From Streptomyces sp. NBC_01353 (lineage in GTDB: Bacteria; Actinomycetota; Actinomycetes; Streptomycetales; Streptomycetaceae): a stretch of DNA of 64,000 nt. The notes under the pieces were generated by a model. That model saw nothing but the letters and a program-made list of their open reading frames with translations, was not told the DNA's origin and did not search any database. Numbering within the stretch: position 1 is the stretch's first letter; each line of letters opens with the position of its first letter. The DNA lies in the NCBI RefSeq assembly GCF_036237275.1, contig NZ_CP108352.1, forward strand, positions 6,820,001-6,884,000, given 5' to 3'. Shown piece after piece: positions 1-8,126 of this stretch. The position numbers and the translations under genes are program-made.

Positions 1-556
1 CGCCGGGGCGGGCGGCGAGCAGACCCAGCTCGGTGCGGAGCAGGAGTCCGCCGCGCTCGGGGACGATCAGCAGCTCGCCGTCGGCGTCGCTGAAGACCCG
101 GTCCATGGAGGCGTTCGCGTGGTACAGGTGCACGGCCATGCCGGCGCGCTGGGTGGCGTCGCCGTTGCCACCGAGGGTCCACAGGCCGGCGAGCCAGTCC
201 GTGCCCGGCGCCGGGTCGGGCAGCGGGTTCCAGCGCAGCCGGTTGGGGTCGGGGACGGTCTCGGTGAAGGGTGCCGAACGCAACGCGCCGTTGTCGACCC
301 GGGCGAACGGCGGGTGCGCGGCCGAGGGCCGGATGCGGTAGAGCCACGAGCGGCGGTTGTGCGCGCGGGGCTCGGTGAAGGCGCTGCCGCTGAGCTGCTC
401 GGCGTAGAGCCCGAGGGGGGCGCGCTGCGGCGAGTTGCGGCCGTGCGGCAGCGCGCCGGGCACCGCCTCCGAGCTGTGCTCGTTGCCGAAGCCGGTGCTG
501 TAGTCCAGCGCCTCGGCCACTTTCCTGGCCTGCTCCGTCGGCTGTTCCGTGGTCAT
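1..556 (-). CDS. hmgA: Homogentisate 1,2-dioxygenase, N-terminal part (cut by window edge)
   Basis: Only the first ~185 codons lie in the window; the gene runs off the left edge, so the metal-binding C-terminal half is not visible. The translated N-terminus ([19 protein letters not shown], then a [10 protein letters not shown] segment and a [17 protein letters not shown] segment) is the highly conserved start of homogentisate dioxygenases. These open the aromatic ring of homogentisate to maleylacetoacetate in tyrosine and phenylalanine breakdown. The start is the ATG whose complement is at 554-556. It is divergent from the beta-helix gene at 699, and a long inverted repeat at 584-611 lies just upstream, suggesting repressor or activator control. 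Family identity is very likely; completeness cannot be judged. Confidence 0.93.
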   Translation of the reverse strand, partial: MTTEQPTEQARKVAEALDYSTGFGNEHSSEAVPGALPHGRNSPQRAPLGLYAEQLSGSAFTEPRAHNRRSWLYRIRPSAAHPPFARVDNGALRSAPFTETVPDPNRLRWNPLPDPAPGTDWLAGLWTLGGNGDATQRAGMAVHLYHANASMDRVFSDADGELLIVPERGGLLLRTELGLLAARPG

Positions 557-583
557 CGCCCGCTCCTGTCCTGAGCCCGCAAA

Positions 584-611
584 GGAATCCTATGCATGAC
601 CGTAGGATTCC
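584..611. promoter_or_regulatory. Inverted repeat upstream of hmgA (candidate operator)
   Basis: Perfect 9-bp arms GGAATCCTA (584-592) and TAGGATTCC (603-611) are separated by 10 bases. The centre lies about 42 bp upstream of the hmgA start and ~100 bp before the divergent beta-helix gene. This is a typical size for a dimeric regulator site; the regulator is not identifiable here. Confidence 0.55.
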
Positions 612-698
612 GCGACCGCTCGCGTCAACGGGTCACGGTTCGACGTGATGCGTGCAGAAGGGGTTCCAAAAGATGAACATTGCTCTACTCTCACGCGC

Positions 699-2768
699 AT
701 GTCGTGGACCCGTAGGCTCCTTGTCGCGCTCTCGGTCGTTCTCGCGGCGCTCGCCGCCGCCCTCGTCACCGCTCCCGGGGCCCAGGCCCACGAGGAGCGG
801 CCCGTCACCTTCCCCGACGGCTCCGGCAGTGTGCCGACGCTGCGCACCGGGGAACCCGATCTGCTGGTCTGCAAGACCGACCGGGCCGACTTCACCCGCC
901 GCGTCTCCGGCTTCCCGGCCGAGGTGAAGGCCCGGAACCTGACCCTGTTCGAGCGCTGTACGCGGGCCGGCTATCGCCATCTCCAACAGGCCGTCGACGC
1001 CGTCGACCGACCCGGCATGACCATCGCCGTCCTGCCCGGCCTGTACGAGGAGGAGCCCTCACAGCCCGCTCCGACCGGCGCCTGCGCCTCGCTCAAGGCG
1101 CCGAACTCCGCGCTCGGCTACCAGATCCTGTCGTACGAGCAGCAGAAGCAGTGCCCCCACAACCAGAACCTGGTCGCGATCCTCGGCAAGAGGAACCTCC
1201 AGATCGAGGGCACCGGCGCCTCGCGTCTCGACGTCGTCTTCGACGCCAAGTACACCAAGCTCAACGCGATACGGGCCGACGAGTCCGACGGGATCTACTT
1301 CCGTAACTTCACCGCCCAGCGCACCACCTTCAACTCGCTGTACGTGCTCGCCGGCGACGGCTTCGTCATCGACGACGTGCTGACCCGGTGGAACGACGAG
1401 TACGGCTTCCTGACCTTCGCCTCCGACCACGGCCTGTACAAGAACTGCGAGTCGTACGGAAACGGGGACTCCGGCATCTACCCCGGTTCGGCCTCCGACA
1501 TCAACGACGGCCGCGGCTACGACGTCCCGCGCTACTCCATCGAGATCACCGGCTGCCGCAGCCACCACAACATGGTCGGCTACTCGGGCACGGCAGGGGA
1601 CTCGGTCTACGTCCACGACAACGAGTTCGACCACAACATGGGCGGCGCGTCGATGGACTCCGCCTTCCCCGGCCACCCCGGACTCCCGCAGAACCACGCC
1701 CGCTTCGAGCGGAACCTGATCCACGACAACAACCAGAACTACTACCGGTACGTCGCCGACGGGACCTGCGCCGAGCCGCCCGTCGAGCGCGGCTACGAAC
1801 AGGGCGTCGTCTGTCCGCAGATCTCCATGCCGCCCGGCACCGGCATCATCACGGCGGGCGGCAACTGGAACCTGTACGAGAACAACTGGGTGTACGGGCA
1901 CCAGCGCGCCGCCTTCTTCCTGAGCGCCGTCCCCGCCTTCATCCGCGGCGAGTCCGACTGGGGCAAGCAGACCGACACCTCCCACCACAATCGCTACGCC
2001 GGCAACCACCTGGGCGTCGACCGCTCAGGCGTCTCCCGCCCCAACCGCGCGGACGTGTGGTGGGACGGCCAGGGCGCCGGCAACTGCTGGCAGGCCGACG
2101 CCGGGGCGTCCAGCCCGGGCGCCCTGCCCGAGTGCGGGGCGCGGCGGGGCGAGGTCTCGGGGAACACCGACCGGCTCGCCGGGGAACCGGCCAAGCTGGC
2201 CCACCTCCTCGTCTGCGCCGACTACAACGTCCAGGCGCGACGGCTGCCGGCCGGCTGCGACTGGTACGGGGCGCGGGGCATCGAGCGCGTCGAGACCCAG
2301 CTGGCCCTCGCGGTCGCGGTCGTCCTCGCCCTGGTCGGCGGCGTCCTGTGGTGGCGCAGGCTCCGCGGCAGCCGGCTCGCGGGCGCGGCGACCCTCGTGG
2401 GCGTCGCGGGCCTGGCGCTGGACGTGGCCGGCTCGACCCTCGGCCTGTCCTCGGGTCCCGTCCCCGCGCTGGCGCTGCTCCTGATCGGCGCCTGGTGGAC
2501 GGCGCTCGGCCTGGCCCTGCGGCCGACCCGCCCCGCCTTCGCCTGGACCACCCTCGCCCTGGGCGGCCTCACCCTCCTCGACGCCTTCGACAAGGCCGTC
2601 CTGATGATCCCCTGGATCCCCTTGAGTCCGGCGTGGCTGCGCGGACTTCTCGCCGTGCTCTGGGTGCTCTGGGCCGTGGTGGCGGCCGGTCGCCGCACCC
2701 CACCGGCCGCCGTCGCCCCGCCCGCACCGCAGGACGAGGCCGCCGAGACGGCTGGAGGCCGGGCATGA
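699..2768 (+). CDS. Exported right-handed beta-helix protein with C-terminal membrane segments
   Basis: 689 residues from the ATG at 699, chosen because it is followed directly by a good signal peptide (MSWTRRLLVALSVVLAALAA, cleavage near AQA). An upstream in-frame ATG at 645 would bury the signal. Residues ~130-400 read as a NosD/pectate-lyase type right-handed beta-helix (repeated N-x-hydrophobic and YENNW-like turns, many Asn/Asp/Gly). The C-terminal ~170 residues hold about four hydrophobic helices, starting with LALAVAVVLALVGGVLWW. The protein is therefore probably a membrane-anchored extracellular beta-helix. Its stop overlaps the next gene's start (ATGA at 2765-2768), implying translational coupling. 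Exact substrate or partner unknown. Confidence 0.8.
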   Translation: MSWTRRLLVALSVVLAALAAALVTAPGAQAHEERPVTFPDGSGSVPTLRTGEPDLLVCKTDRADFTRRVSGFPAEVKARNLTLFERCTRAGYRHLQQAVDAVDRPGMTIAVLPGLYEEEPSQPAPTGACASLKAPNSALGYQILSYEQQKQCPHNQNLVAILGKRNLQIEGTGASRLDVVFDAKYTKLNAIRADESDGIYFRNFTAQRTTFNSLYVLAGDGFVIDDVLTRWNDEYGFLTFASDHGLYKNCESYGNGDSGIYPGSASDINDGRGYDVPRYSIEITGCRSHHNMVGYSGTAGDSVYVHDNEFDHNMGGASMDSAFPGHPGLPQNHARFERNLIHDNNQNYYRYVADGTCAEPPVERGYEQGVVCPQISMPPGTGIITAGGNWNLYENNWVYGHQRAAFFLSAVPAFIRGESDWGKQTDTSHHNRYAGNHLGVDRSGVSRPNRADVWWDGQGAGNCWQADAGASSPGALPECGARRGEVSGNTDRLAGEPAKLAHLLVCADYNVQARRLPAGCDWYGARGIERVETQLALAVAVVLALVGGVLWWRRLRGSRLAGAATLVGVAGLALDVAGSTLGLSSGPVPALALLLIGAWWTALGLALRPTRPAFAWTTLALGGLTLLDAFDKAVLMIPWIPLSPAWLRGLLAVLWVLWAVVAAGRRTPPAAVAPPAPQDEAAETAGGRA

Positions 2769-3781
2769 GCACCGAGCCGACGCCCGGCGCTCCCGCGACG
2801 ACCCAGGCGGTCGCACCGCGCGGGACCGGGGGAGGGGCCGCCGCGCGGGGAGTCGGCCGGGGAGGGGCCGCGGCGCGAGGCACCAGTGGGGGCACAGGCG
2901 CCCGCGCCGGGGCCGGCCGGGGAGAGACCGTCCTGCGCGTGGCCGGCCCGGGAGAGGCCGCCCTGCGCGGGACGGGCCGGCGCGGGGTTGCCCGGCGCCG
3001 GGCGGCCGCATTCGGCGGGATCGTTCTCGCCGTCGCCCTCGTCGCCGGGTGCGGCGGCAGGGCCACCACGCACCACAAGCCGGGCACCAGCCACCAAGAG
3101 GCGACCGGGGGCAGCGGAACGCTGCTCCCTGCGAAGGACGAGGCCGGGCACCGGCTGCGGGAGGTGCCCGCCGCGGGCGCCCCCGCCGTCCGTGCCGATG
3201 CGAGGCCCGACACCGAGGGCGGCTGGAACATCCACCTGACCGTGGAGAGGTTCCGCTTCACCCCCGAGAGCGTCGGCGGCGCCGCGATCCCGGGCCGCGG
3301 ACACGCCCGGCTCCTCGCCGACGGCAAGGAGACCGGCCGCGCCTACGGACCCTGGCACCACATCCCGCCCGGTGCCCGCACCGTGACCGTCCGCCTCCAC
3401 GCGGACGACCACACCGTCTGGGCCGTCGCGGGCAAGCCGATCGAGGCCACCGTGCCCCTGACCGGTGCCGCGCCCACCGCGGGCGCGCCTGCGGTCGGGA
3501 CACCGACCGCCACCGCCACCGGCCGGACCGTCGAGATCACCGTCACCGGCACCTCCGTACAACCACCCCCTTCCCGCGTCGAGTTGAAGAAGGGCGAGCG
3601 CGTCACCCTTCGCGTCACCAGCGACCGCGCCGACACCCTCCACGTCCACGGCTACGACCACGAACTGCCCCTAGCCCCCGGCCAACCCGCCTCTCTCACC
3701 CTGACCGCCGACCGCACCGGACTCTTCGAGGTCGAGACCCATGAGTCCGGACTCCTGCTGACCCAACTCGCCGTCCGATGA
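2765..3781 (+). CDS. Cupredoxin-like lipoprotein
   Basis: Second gene of a coupled trio (ATGA overlaps at both ends). A hydrophobic stretch ending LAVALVAGC looks like a lipobox, so the mature protein would be lipid-anchored outside the membrane. The last ~75 residues (VELKKGERVTLRV ... LHVHGYDHEL ... GLFEVETHESG) match the EfeO/cupredoxin_1 fold. The usual C-terminal Cys-His-Met copper ligands are not present: the equivalent segment is ETHESGLLLTQL. The ~58 residues before the signal are Gly/Ala/Arg low complexity and unlike a leader. A GTG at 2939 preceded by GGGGAGAGA may be the true start, giving a normal lipoprotein signal. Fold call is good; copper binding doubtful. Confidence 0.7.
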   Translation: MSTEPTPGAPATTQAVAPRGTGGGAAARGVGRGGAAARGTSGGTGARAGAGRGETVLRVAGPGEAALRGTGRRGVARRRAAAFGGIVLAVALVAGCGGRATTHHKPGTSHQEATGGSGTLLPAKDEAGHRLREVPAAGAPAVRADARPDTEGGWNIHLTVERFRFTPESVGGAAIPGRGHARLLADGKETGRAYGPWHHIPPGARTVTVRLHADDHTVWAVAGKPIEATVPLTGAAPTAGAPAVGTPTATATGRTVEITVTGTSVQPPPSRVELKKGERVTLRVTSDRADTLHVHGYDHELPLAPGQPASLTLTADRTGLFEVETHESGLLLTQLAVR

Positions 3782-5055
3782 CCGCTCCCGCGCACCTCCT
3801 CGCCCACGGAGTCGGCTCCCAGCACGACCTCCCCCTCTCGCCCTTCTACGCCTACGCCGGCGCGTTCGCCGCGCTCTTCGTCTCCTTCCTCGCTCTCGGC
3901 CTGCTCTGGTCCTCCTCCCGCTTCCGCGGCGACCGGGCGGGCCGCCCCCTGCCCGCCGCACTCCAGCGCCTCGCCGACGCCCCGGCCACCCGCACCGCCC
4001 TCCGTCTCATCGGCGCGGCCGCCGGCCTCGCCGTCCTGCTCCATCTCCTCCTCGGGCCAGACGACCCCGACCGCAACCCCGCCCCCGGCGCCATCTACGT
4101 CCTGCTGTGGGTCGGGCTCGTCCCCGCCTCCCTCCTCCTCGGCCCCATCTGGCGCCTCCTCAACCCCCTGCGCACACTCCACGCCCTGCTCCCCGCACCC
4201 CGGGCCCCTCGCCCCGTGCCCGCCGGTCTCGGCATCCGCCCCGCCGCCGCGGGACTCCTCCTCTTCGCCTGGCTCGAACTCGCCGCCCCCGACCCCGCGT
4301 CCACCACCACCCTCCTGGCCTTCCTCGCCGTCCTCACAGCCACCGGCCTCCTCGGCGCCGCCCGTCACGGCCCCGACTGGTTCGCCCACGCCGACCCCTT
4401 CGAGGCCTACTCCTCCCTCCTCGCCCGGCTCTCCCCGCTCGGCCGCCGCGCCGACGGCCGACTCGTCCTGCGCTCGCCCTTCGACAGCCTCGACTCCACC
4501 CCACAGACCCCCGGCCTCGTCGCCACCGTCTGCGTCCTCCTCGGCTCCACCGCCTACGACGGCATCTCCGACAACCCCCGCTGGGTCACCACCCTCCAGA
4601 CCTCCGCGCTCGGCCCGACCCTCACCGCCACCCTCGGCCTGCTCGCCGCCGTCGCCCTCGTCGCCGTCCTCTACGCCCTGTGCGCCGGCACTCTGCGTCT
4701 CATGACCCGCACGCTCACCCACCCCCTCACGTCCTTCGCCCACTCCCTCCTGCCGATCGCCCTCGGCTACCTCGCCGCGCACTACTTCACACTCTTCGTC
4801 ACCGAAGGGCCACGTACAGTCATGATGGCAGCGGGCACTGACAACGCCCCCGCACCCGCCCCACCCCTGAGTCCAGGCGGCCTCGCCACCCTCCAGGTCG
4901 CCGCGATCGTCACCGGTCACGTCCTCGGCGTCGTCGCCGCCCACGACCGCTCCGTGCGCCTCTTCCCGCCCGCCCGGGCGGTGGCCGGCCAACTCCCGCT
5001 GTTCGCGCTGATGATCGCGTACACCCTCGGCGGCATCGGCCTGCTCATCGCCTGA
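3778..5055 (+). CDS. Polytopic membrane protein related to actinobacterial 'FedA/fenitrothion hydrolase'-labelled proteins
   Basis: 425 residues with about ten hydrophobic segments. The N-terminus HGVGSQHDLPLSPFYAYAG, followed by a VSFLALGLLW helix, resembles actinobacterial membrane proteins often annotated as fenitrothion hydrolase. That label comes from one plasmid study and is a poor guide to function. The gene overlaps the preceding lipoprotein gene by four bases and is followed 41 bp later by a TetR gene. Together with the beta-helix and cupredoxin-like proteins it forms a three-gene envelope operon. I infer a membrane platform for an extracytoplasmic, perhaps metal-related, process; no catalytic motif is evident. 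Confidence 0.6.
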   Translation: MTAPAHLLAHGVGSQHDLPLSPFYAYAGAFAALFVSFLALGLLWSSSRFRGDRAGRPLPAALQRLADAPATRTALRLIGAAAGLAVLLHLLLGPDDPDRNPAPGAIYVLLWVGLVPASLLLGPIWRLLNPLRTLHALLPAPRAPRPVPAGLGIRPAAAGLLLFAWLELAAPDPASTTTLLAFLAVLTATGLLGAARHGPDWFAHADPFEAYSSLLARLSPLGRRADGRLVLRSPFDSLDSTPQTPGLVATVCVLLGSTAYDGISDNPRWVTTLQTSALGPTLTATLGLLAAVALVAVLYALCAGTLRLMTRTLTHPLTSFAHSLLPIALGYLAAHYFTLFVTEGPRTVMMAAGTDNAPAPAPPLSPGGLATLQVAAIVTGHVLGVVAAHDRSVRLFPPARAVAGQLPLFALMIAYTLGGIGLLIA

Positions 5056-5096
5056 CCCGCGCATCTCCTGACCCGAACCCGGATCGGAGCGGCATC

Positions 5097-5720
5097 ATGG
5101 ACCCCGTGCCCCCGCCCTCACTCCGCCGCACCCCCGTCCAGCAGCGTAGCGCCGAGCGCCTCGCCCGGATCCTCGACGCCTGCGCCGAACTCCTCGACGA
5201 GACCGGCTACGAGCAGCTGAGCACCCGCGCCGTCGCCGTCCGCGCGGGTGTCCCCATCGGCTCCGTCTACCGCTTCTTCGGCAACAAGCGCGCCATGGCC
5301 GCCGCCCTCGCCCAACGCAACCTCGACCGTTACGCCGAGCGGATCGCCGCCCGGCTCGCCGCGGCCGGACGCGTCGACGCGTACAGCGCGATCGACGGCG
5401 TCCTGGACGAGTACATCGCCATGAAGCGCACGGTCCCCGGTTTCGCGCTCGTCGACTTCGGCGTCCCGGCTCCGCCCGCCGACGACGAGGGATCGGGCGA
5501 GGACGCCAACCACCTCGTCGCCGACCGCCTCTGCGGGCTGCTCGCCGACCACCTCGGCCGCACCACCGACGACGTCCTGCGCCGAAAGGTGCTGGTCGGC
5601 GTCGAGGCCGCCGACGCGCTGCTCCAGCTCGCCTTCCGCACGGACCCGTCCGGGGACCCAGGGCTCGTCGCCGAGATCCGCGAGTTTCTCCACGCCTATC
5701 TCGCGCCCTCGCTGACATGA
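5097..5720 (+). CDS. TetR-family transcriptional regulator
   Basis: 207 residues. The N-terminal helix-turn-helix (ILDACAELLDETGYEQLSTR, then VRAGVPIGSVYRFFGNKRAM) is a standard TetR DNA-binding domain. The rest is a diverged ligand domain of the size typical for the family. It lies 41 bp after the membrane-protein gene and 76 bp before the molybdopterin oxidoreductase gene, all on the plus strand. A palindrome at 5737-5750 in the latter gap is a plausible target, although that palindrome also resembles sites near a different TetR at 34 kb. Confidence 0.9.
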   Translation: MDPVPPPSLRRTPVQQRSAERLARILDACAELLDETGYEQLSTRAVAVRAGVPIGSVYRFFGNKRAMAAALAQRNLDRYAERIAARLAAAGRVDAYSAIDGVLDEYIAMKRTVPGFALVDFGVPAPPADDEGSGEDANHLVADRLCGLLADHLGRTTDDVLRRKVLVGVEAADALLQLAFRTDPSGDPGLVAEIREFLHAYLAPSLT

Positions 5721-5736
5721 CCCTCCCCACCGTGCG

Positions 5737-5750
5737 TACCGGTCGGTATG
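5737..5750. promoter_or_regulatory. Palindrome upstream of molybdopterin oxidoreductase (candidate TetR operator)
   Basis: TACCGGTCGGTATG contains arms TACCG and CGGTA around GT. On the minus strand it reads CATACCGACCGGTA, matching the CATACCGAC(C/T)GGT core found at 31555 and 36990. It sits ~47 bp before the ATG at 5797. Confidence 0.5.
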
Positions 5751-5796
5751 CTCGCTGGTGCCCGCGCGTCACAGCCGCCGCCCCAGGGAGCCCGCC

Positions 5797-7992
5797 ATGT
5801 CCACCGCCCTGCGTATCTGTCCGCTCTGCGAAGCCACCTGCGGGCTGACCCTCACCCTCGACGGCTCCCGTGTCACCGGCGCTCGCGGGGACCGCGACGA
5901 TGTCTTCAGCCAGGGCTTCATCTGCCCCAAGGGCGCCTCCTTCGGCGAGGTCGACGCCGACCCCGACCGGCTCACCGGGCCCCTCGTCCGCAAGGACGGC
6001 ATCCTCCAGGAGGCCACCTGGACCGAGGCGTTCGACACCATCGCCGCCCGCGTCCGGCCCCTGATCGAGGAGCACGGCCCGAACACGGTGGGCGTCGTCC
6101 TCGGCAACCCGAACGTCCACACCATGGCCGGCGCGCTCTACCCGCCCCTGCTGCTCGGCGCCCTGCGCACGCGGAACCTCTTCACCGCCTCCACGCTCGA
6201 CCAGATGCCCAAGCACGTCTCCAGCGGACTGCTCTTCGGCGACCCCTTCGCCATCCCCGTACCGGACCTGGACCGCACCGACCATCTGCTGATGCTCGGC
6301 GCCAACCCCCTGGACTCCAACGGAAGTCTCTGCACCGCGCCCGACTTCCCCGGCAAGCTCAAGGCGCTGCGCAGGCGCGGCGGCACCCTCACCGTCGTCG
6401 ACCCGCGCCGTACGCGCACGGCCCGGCTCGCCGATCGCCATGTCGCCATCCGCCCCGGCGCCGACGCCTTCTTCCTCGCCGCGCTCGTCCACACCCTCTT
6501 CGCCGAGGACCTCACGGACCTCGGTGCGCTCACCGAGCACGTCGAGGGAGTGGAGGAGGTACGGGAAGCGGTACGGGACTTCACGCCCGAGGCCGTCACC
6601 ACCGCCTGCGACCTGGATGCCGGCACCATCCGCACCATCGCCCGTGAACTGGCCGCCGCACCCACGGCCGCCGTCTACGGCCGCATGGGCAGCTCCACCG
6701 TCGCGTACGGCACGCTCGCCAACTGGCTCGTCGACGTCCTCAACGTCCTCACCGGCAACCTCGACCGCCCCGGCGGTGCGCTCTTCCCGCTCGCCGCCAC
6801 CGCTCCCGCGCCCCGCCCGGCGGGACCAGGCAAGGGGTTCGCCCTGGGCCGCTGGAGGAGCCGTGTCTCCGGTCACCCGGAGACCAAGGGTGAGATCCCG
6901 ATGGCCGCCCTCGCCGAGGAGATCGAGACGGAGGGGGAGGGGCGTATCCGCGTCGTGATCGCCGTCGCCGCCAACCCCGTCCTGTCCGCACCCGACGGGA
7001 CACGTCTCGACGCGGCCCTGGACACCTTGGACTTCATGGTCGCCGTCGACCCGTACCTCAACGAGACCACGCGCCACGCCGATGTCGTGCTGCCCCCGCC
7101 GCCGCCCTCGCAGAGCGCGCACTTCGACTTCGCCTTCAACAACTTCGCCGTCCGCAACCAGGCCCGCTTCACACCCGCCGTCGTCCCTCTGGAAGAGGGA
7201 CGCATGAACGAGTGCGAGATCCACGCCCGGCTGATCCTCGCCGTCTCCGGGATGCACGGCGCGCCGCCCTCGGCCGTTGACGACCTCGCCGTCGACACCA
7301 CCCTCGCCAAGGCCGTCGCACAGGAGCACTCGCCCGTCCACGGCGCCGACCCCAAGGCCGTCGCGGCCCAGCTGAGCGGCGCGACCGGGCCCGAGCGACG
7401 CCTCGACATGATGCTGCGCCTCGGCCCGTACGACCTGGACCTCGAACGCCTCCGCCGGGCGCCCCACGGCATCGACCTCGGCCCGCTGAAGCCCCGCCTC
7501 CCCGGACTCCTCAAGACCCGCAGCGGACGCGTCGAGCTGCTGCCCGCGCCGATCGCCGCCGATCTGCCCCGGCTGCGCGCCGCCCTCGACACCGAACCGG
7601 GCGGCCTCGTCCTCGTCGGCCGGCGGCATCTGCGCTCCAACAACAGCTGGCTGCACAACGCGCCGTCCCTCAACAGCGGCTCGAACCGGTGCACCCTCCA
7701 GATCCACCCGGACGACGCCGACCGGCTCGGCCTCGCCGACGGCAAGCCCGCCCGGATCGCGGCCGAGGGCGGCCAGCTGGAGGTCGAGGTGGAGATCACC
7801 GACACCGTACGGAACGGGGTGGTGAGCCTGCCGCACGGATGGGGCCACGACCGTCCGGGCACCCGCCTCGCGGTTGCCGCCGCGCGCCCCGGGGTCAATG
7901 TGAACCAGCTCCTCGACGGCACCCGGCTGGACCCGCTGTCCGGCACCGCCGTGCTCAACGGCTTCCCCGTGGAGCTGTCACCCCTGCCGTGA
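5797..7992 (+). CDS. Molybdopterin-dependent oxidoreductase (DMSO reductase / formate dehydrogenase-like superfamily)
   Basis: 731 residues from the ATG at 5797. The N-terminus carries the [4Fe-4S] motif C-x2-C-x3-C-x27-C (Cys8, Cys11, Cys15, Cys43). It is followed by a long Mo-bisMGD domain (GANPLDSNGS, VDPRRTRTA, LTGNLDRPGGALFPL) and a C-terminal molydopterin-dinucleotide-binding domain (LHNAPSLNSGSNRCTLQIHP; LPHGWGHD). No twin-arginine leader is visible, so it is probably cytoplasmic. No electron-transfer or membrane subunits are adjacent, so its substrate and electron partner are unknown. These stand-alone enzymes are usually annotated simply as molybdopterin oxidoreductases. Preceded by a TetR gene and a palindrome. 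Confidence 0.88.
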   Translation: MSTALRICPLCEATCGLTLTLDGSRVTGARGDRDDVFSQGFICPKGASFGEVDADPDRLTGPLVRKDGILQEATWTEAFDTIAARVRPLIEEHGPNTVGVVLGNPNVHTMAGALYPPLLLGALRTRNLFTASTLDQMPKHVSSGLLFGDPFAIPVPDLDRTDHLLMLGANPLDSNGSLCTAPDFPGKLKALRRRGGTLTVVDPRRTRTARLADRHVAIRPGADAFFLAALVHTLFAEDLTDLGALTEHVEGVEEVREAVRDFTPEAVTTACDLDAGTIRTIARELAAAPTAAVYGRMGSSTVAYGTLANWLVDVLNVLTGNLDRPGGALFPLAATAPAPRPAGPGKGFALGRWRSRVSGHPETKGEIPMAALAEEIETEGEGRIRVVIAVAANPVLSAPDGTRLDAALDTLDFMVAVDPYLNETTRHADVVLPPPPPSQSAHFDFAFNNFAVRNQARFTPAVVPLEEGRMNECEIHARLILAVSGMHGAPPSAVDDLAVDTTLAKAVAQEHSPVHGADPKAVAAQLSGATGPERRLDMMLRLGPYDLDLERLRRAPHGIDLGPLKPRLPGLLKTRSGRVELLPAPIAADLPRLRAALDTEPGGLVLVGRRHLRSNNSWLHNAPSLNSGSNRCTLQIHPDDADRLGLADGKPARIAAEGGQLEVEVEITDTVRNGVVSLPHGWGHDRPGTRLAVAAARPGVNVNQLLDGTRLDPLSGTAVLNGFPVELSPLP

Positions 7993-8126
7993 CCTGGGGT
8001 TTTGCTCGTATTGCTCACGCGTCAACATCTTGTTAACCGCGGAAGAGGGCACCTAACGTCATCCGAACGCCGCACCGGTGGGAGCCGCCCCGGTGGGAGT
8101 TCAAGGGTGAACGTGAGGTGTCCTCC

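Noticed and set aside
645-698. Upstream in-frame ATG (645) for the beta-helix gene
   Set aside because: It would place 18 non-leader residues before a clear signal peptide; ATG 699 fits better.
1059-2009. Long open frame on the minus strand opposite the beta-helix gene
   Set aside because: Val/Asp-rich shadow of the real gene; very high GC keeps antisense frames open. The same reasoning removes the long opposite-strand frames at 5095-7848, 11968-14514, 33831-37154, 43564-45753 and 51544-54378.
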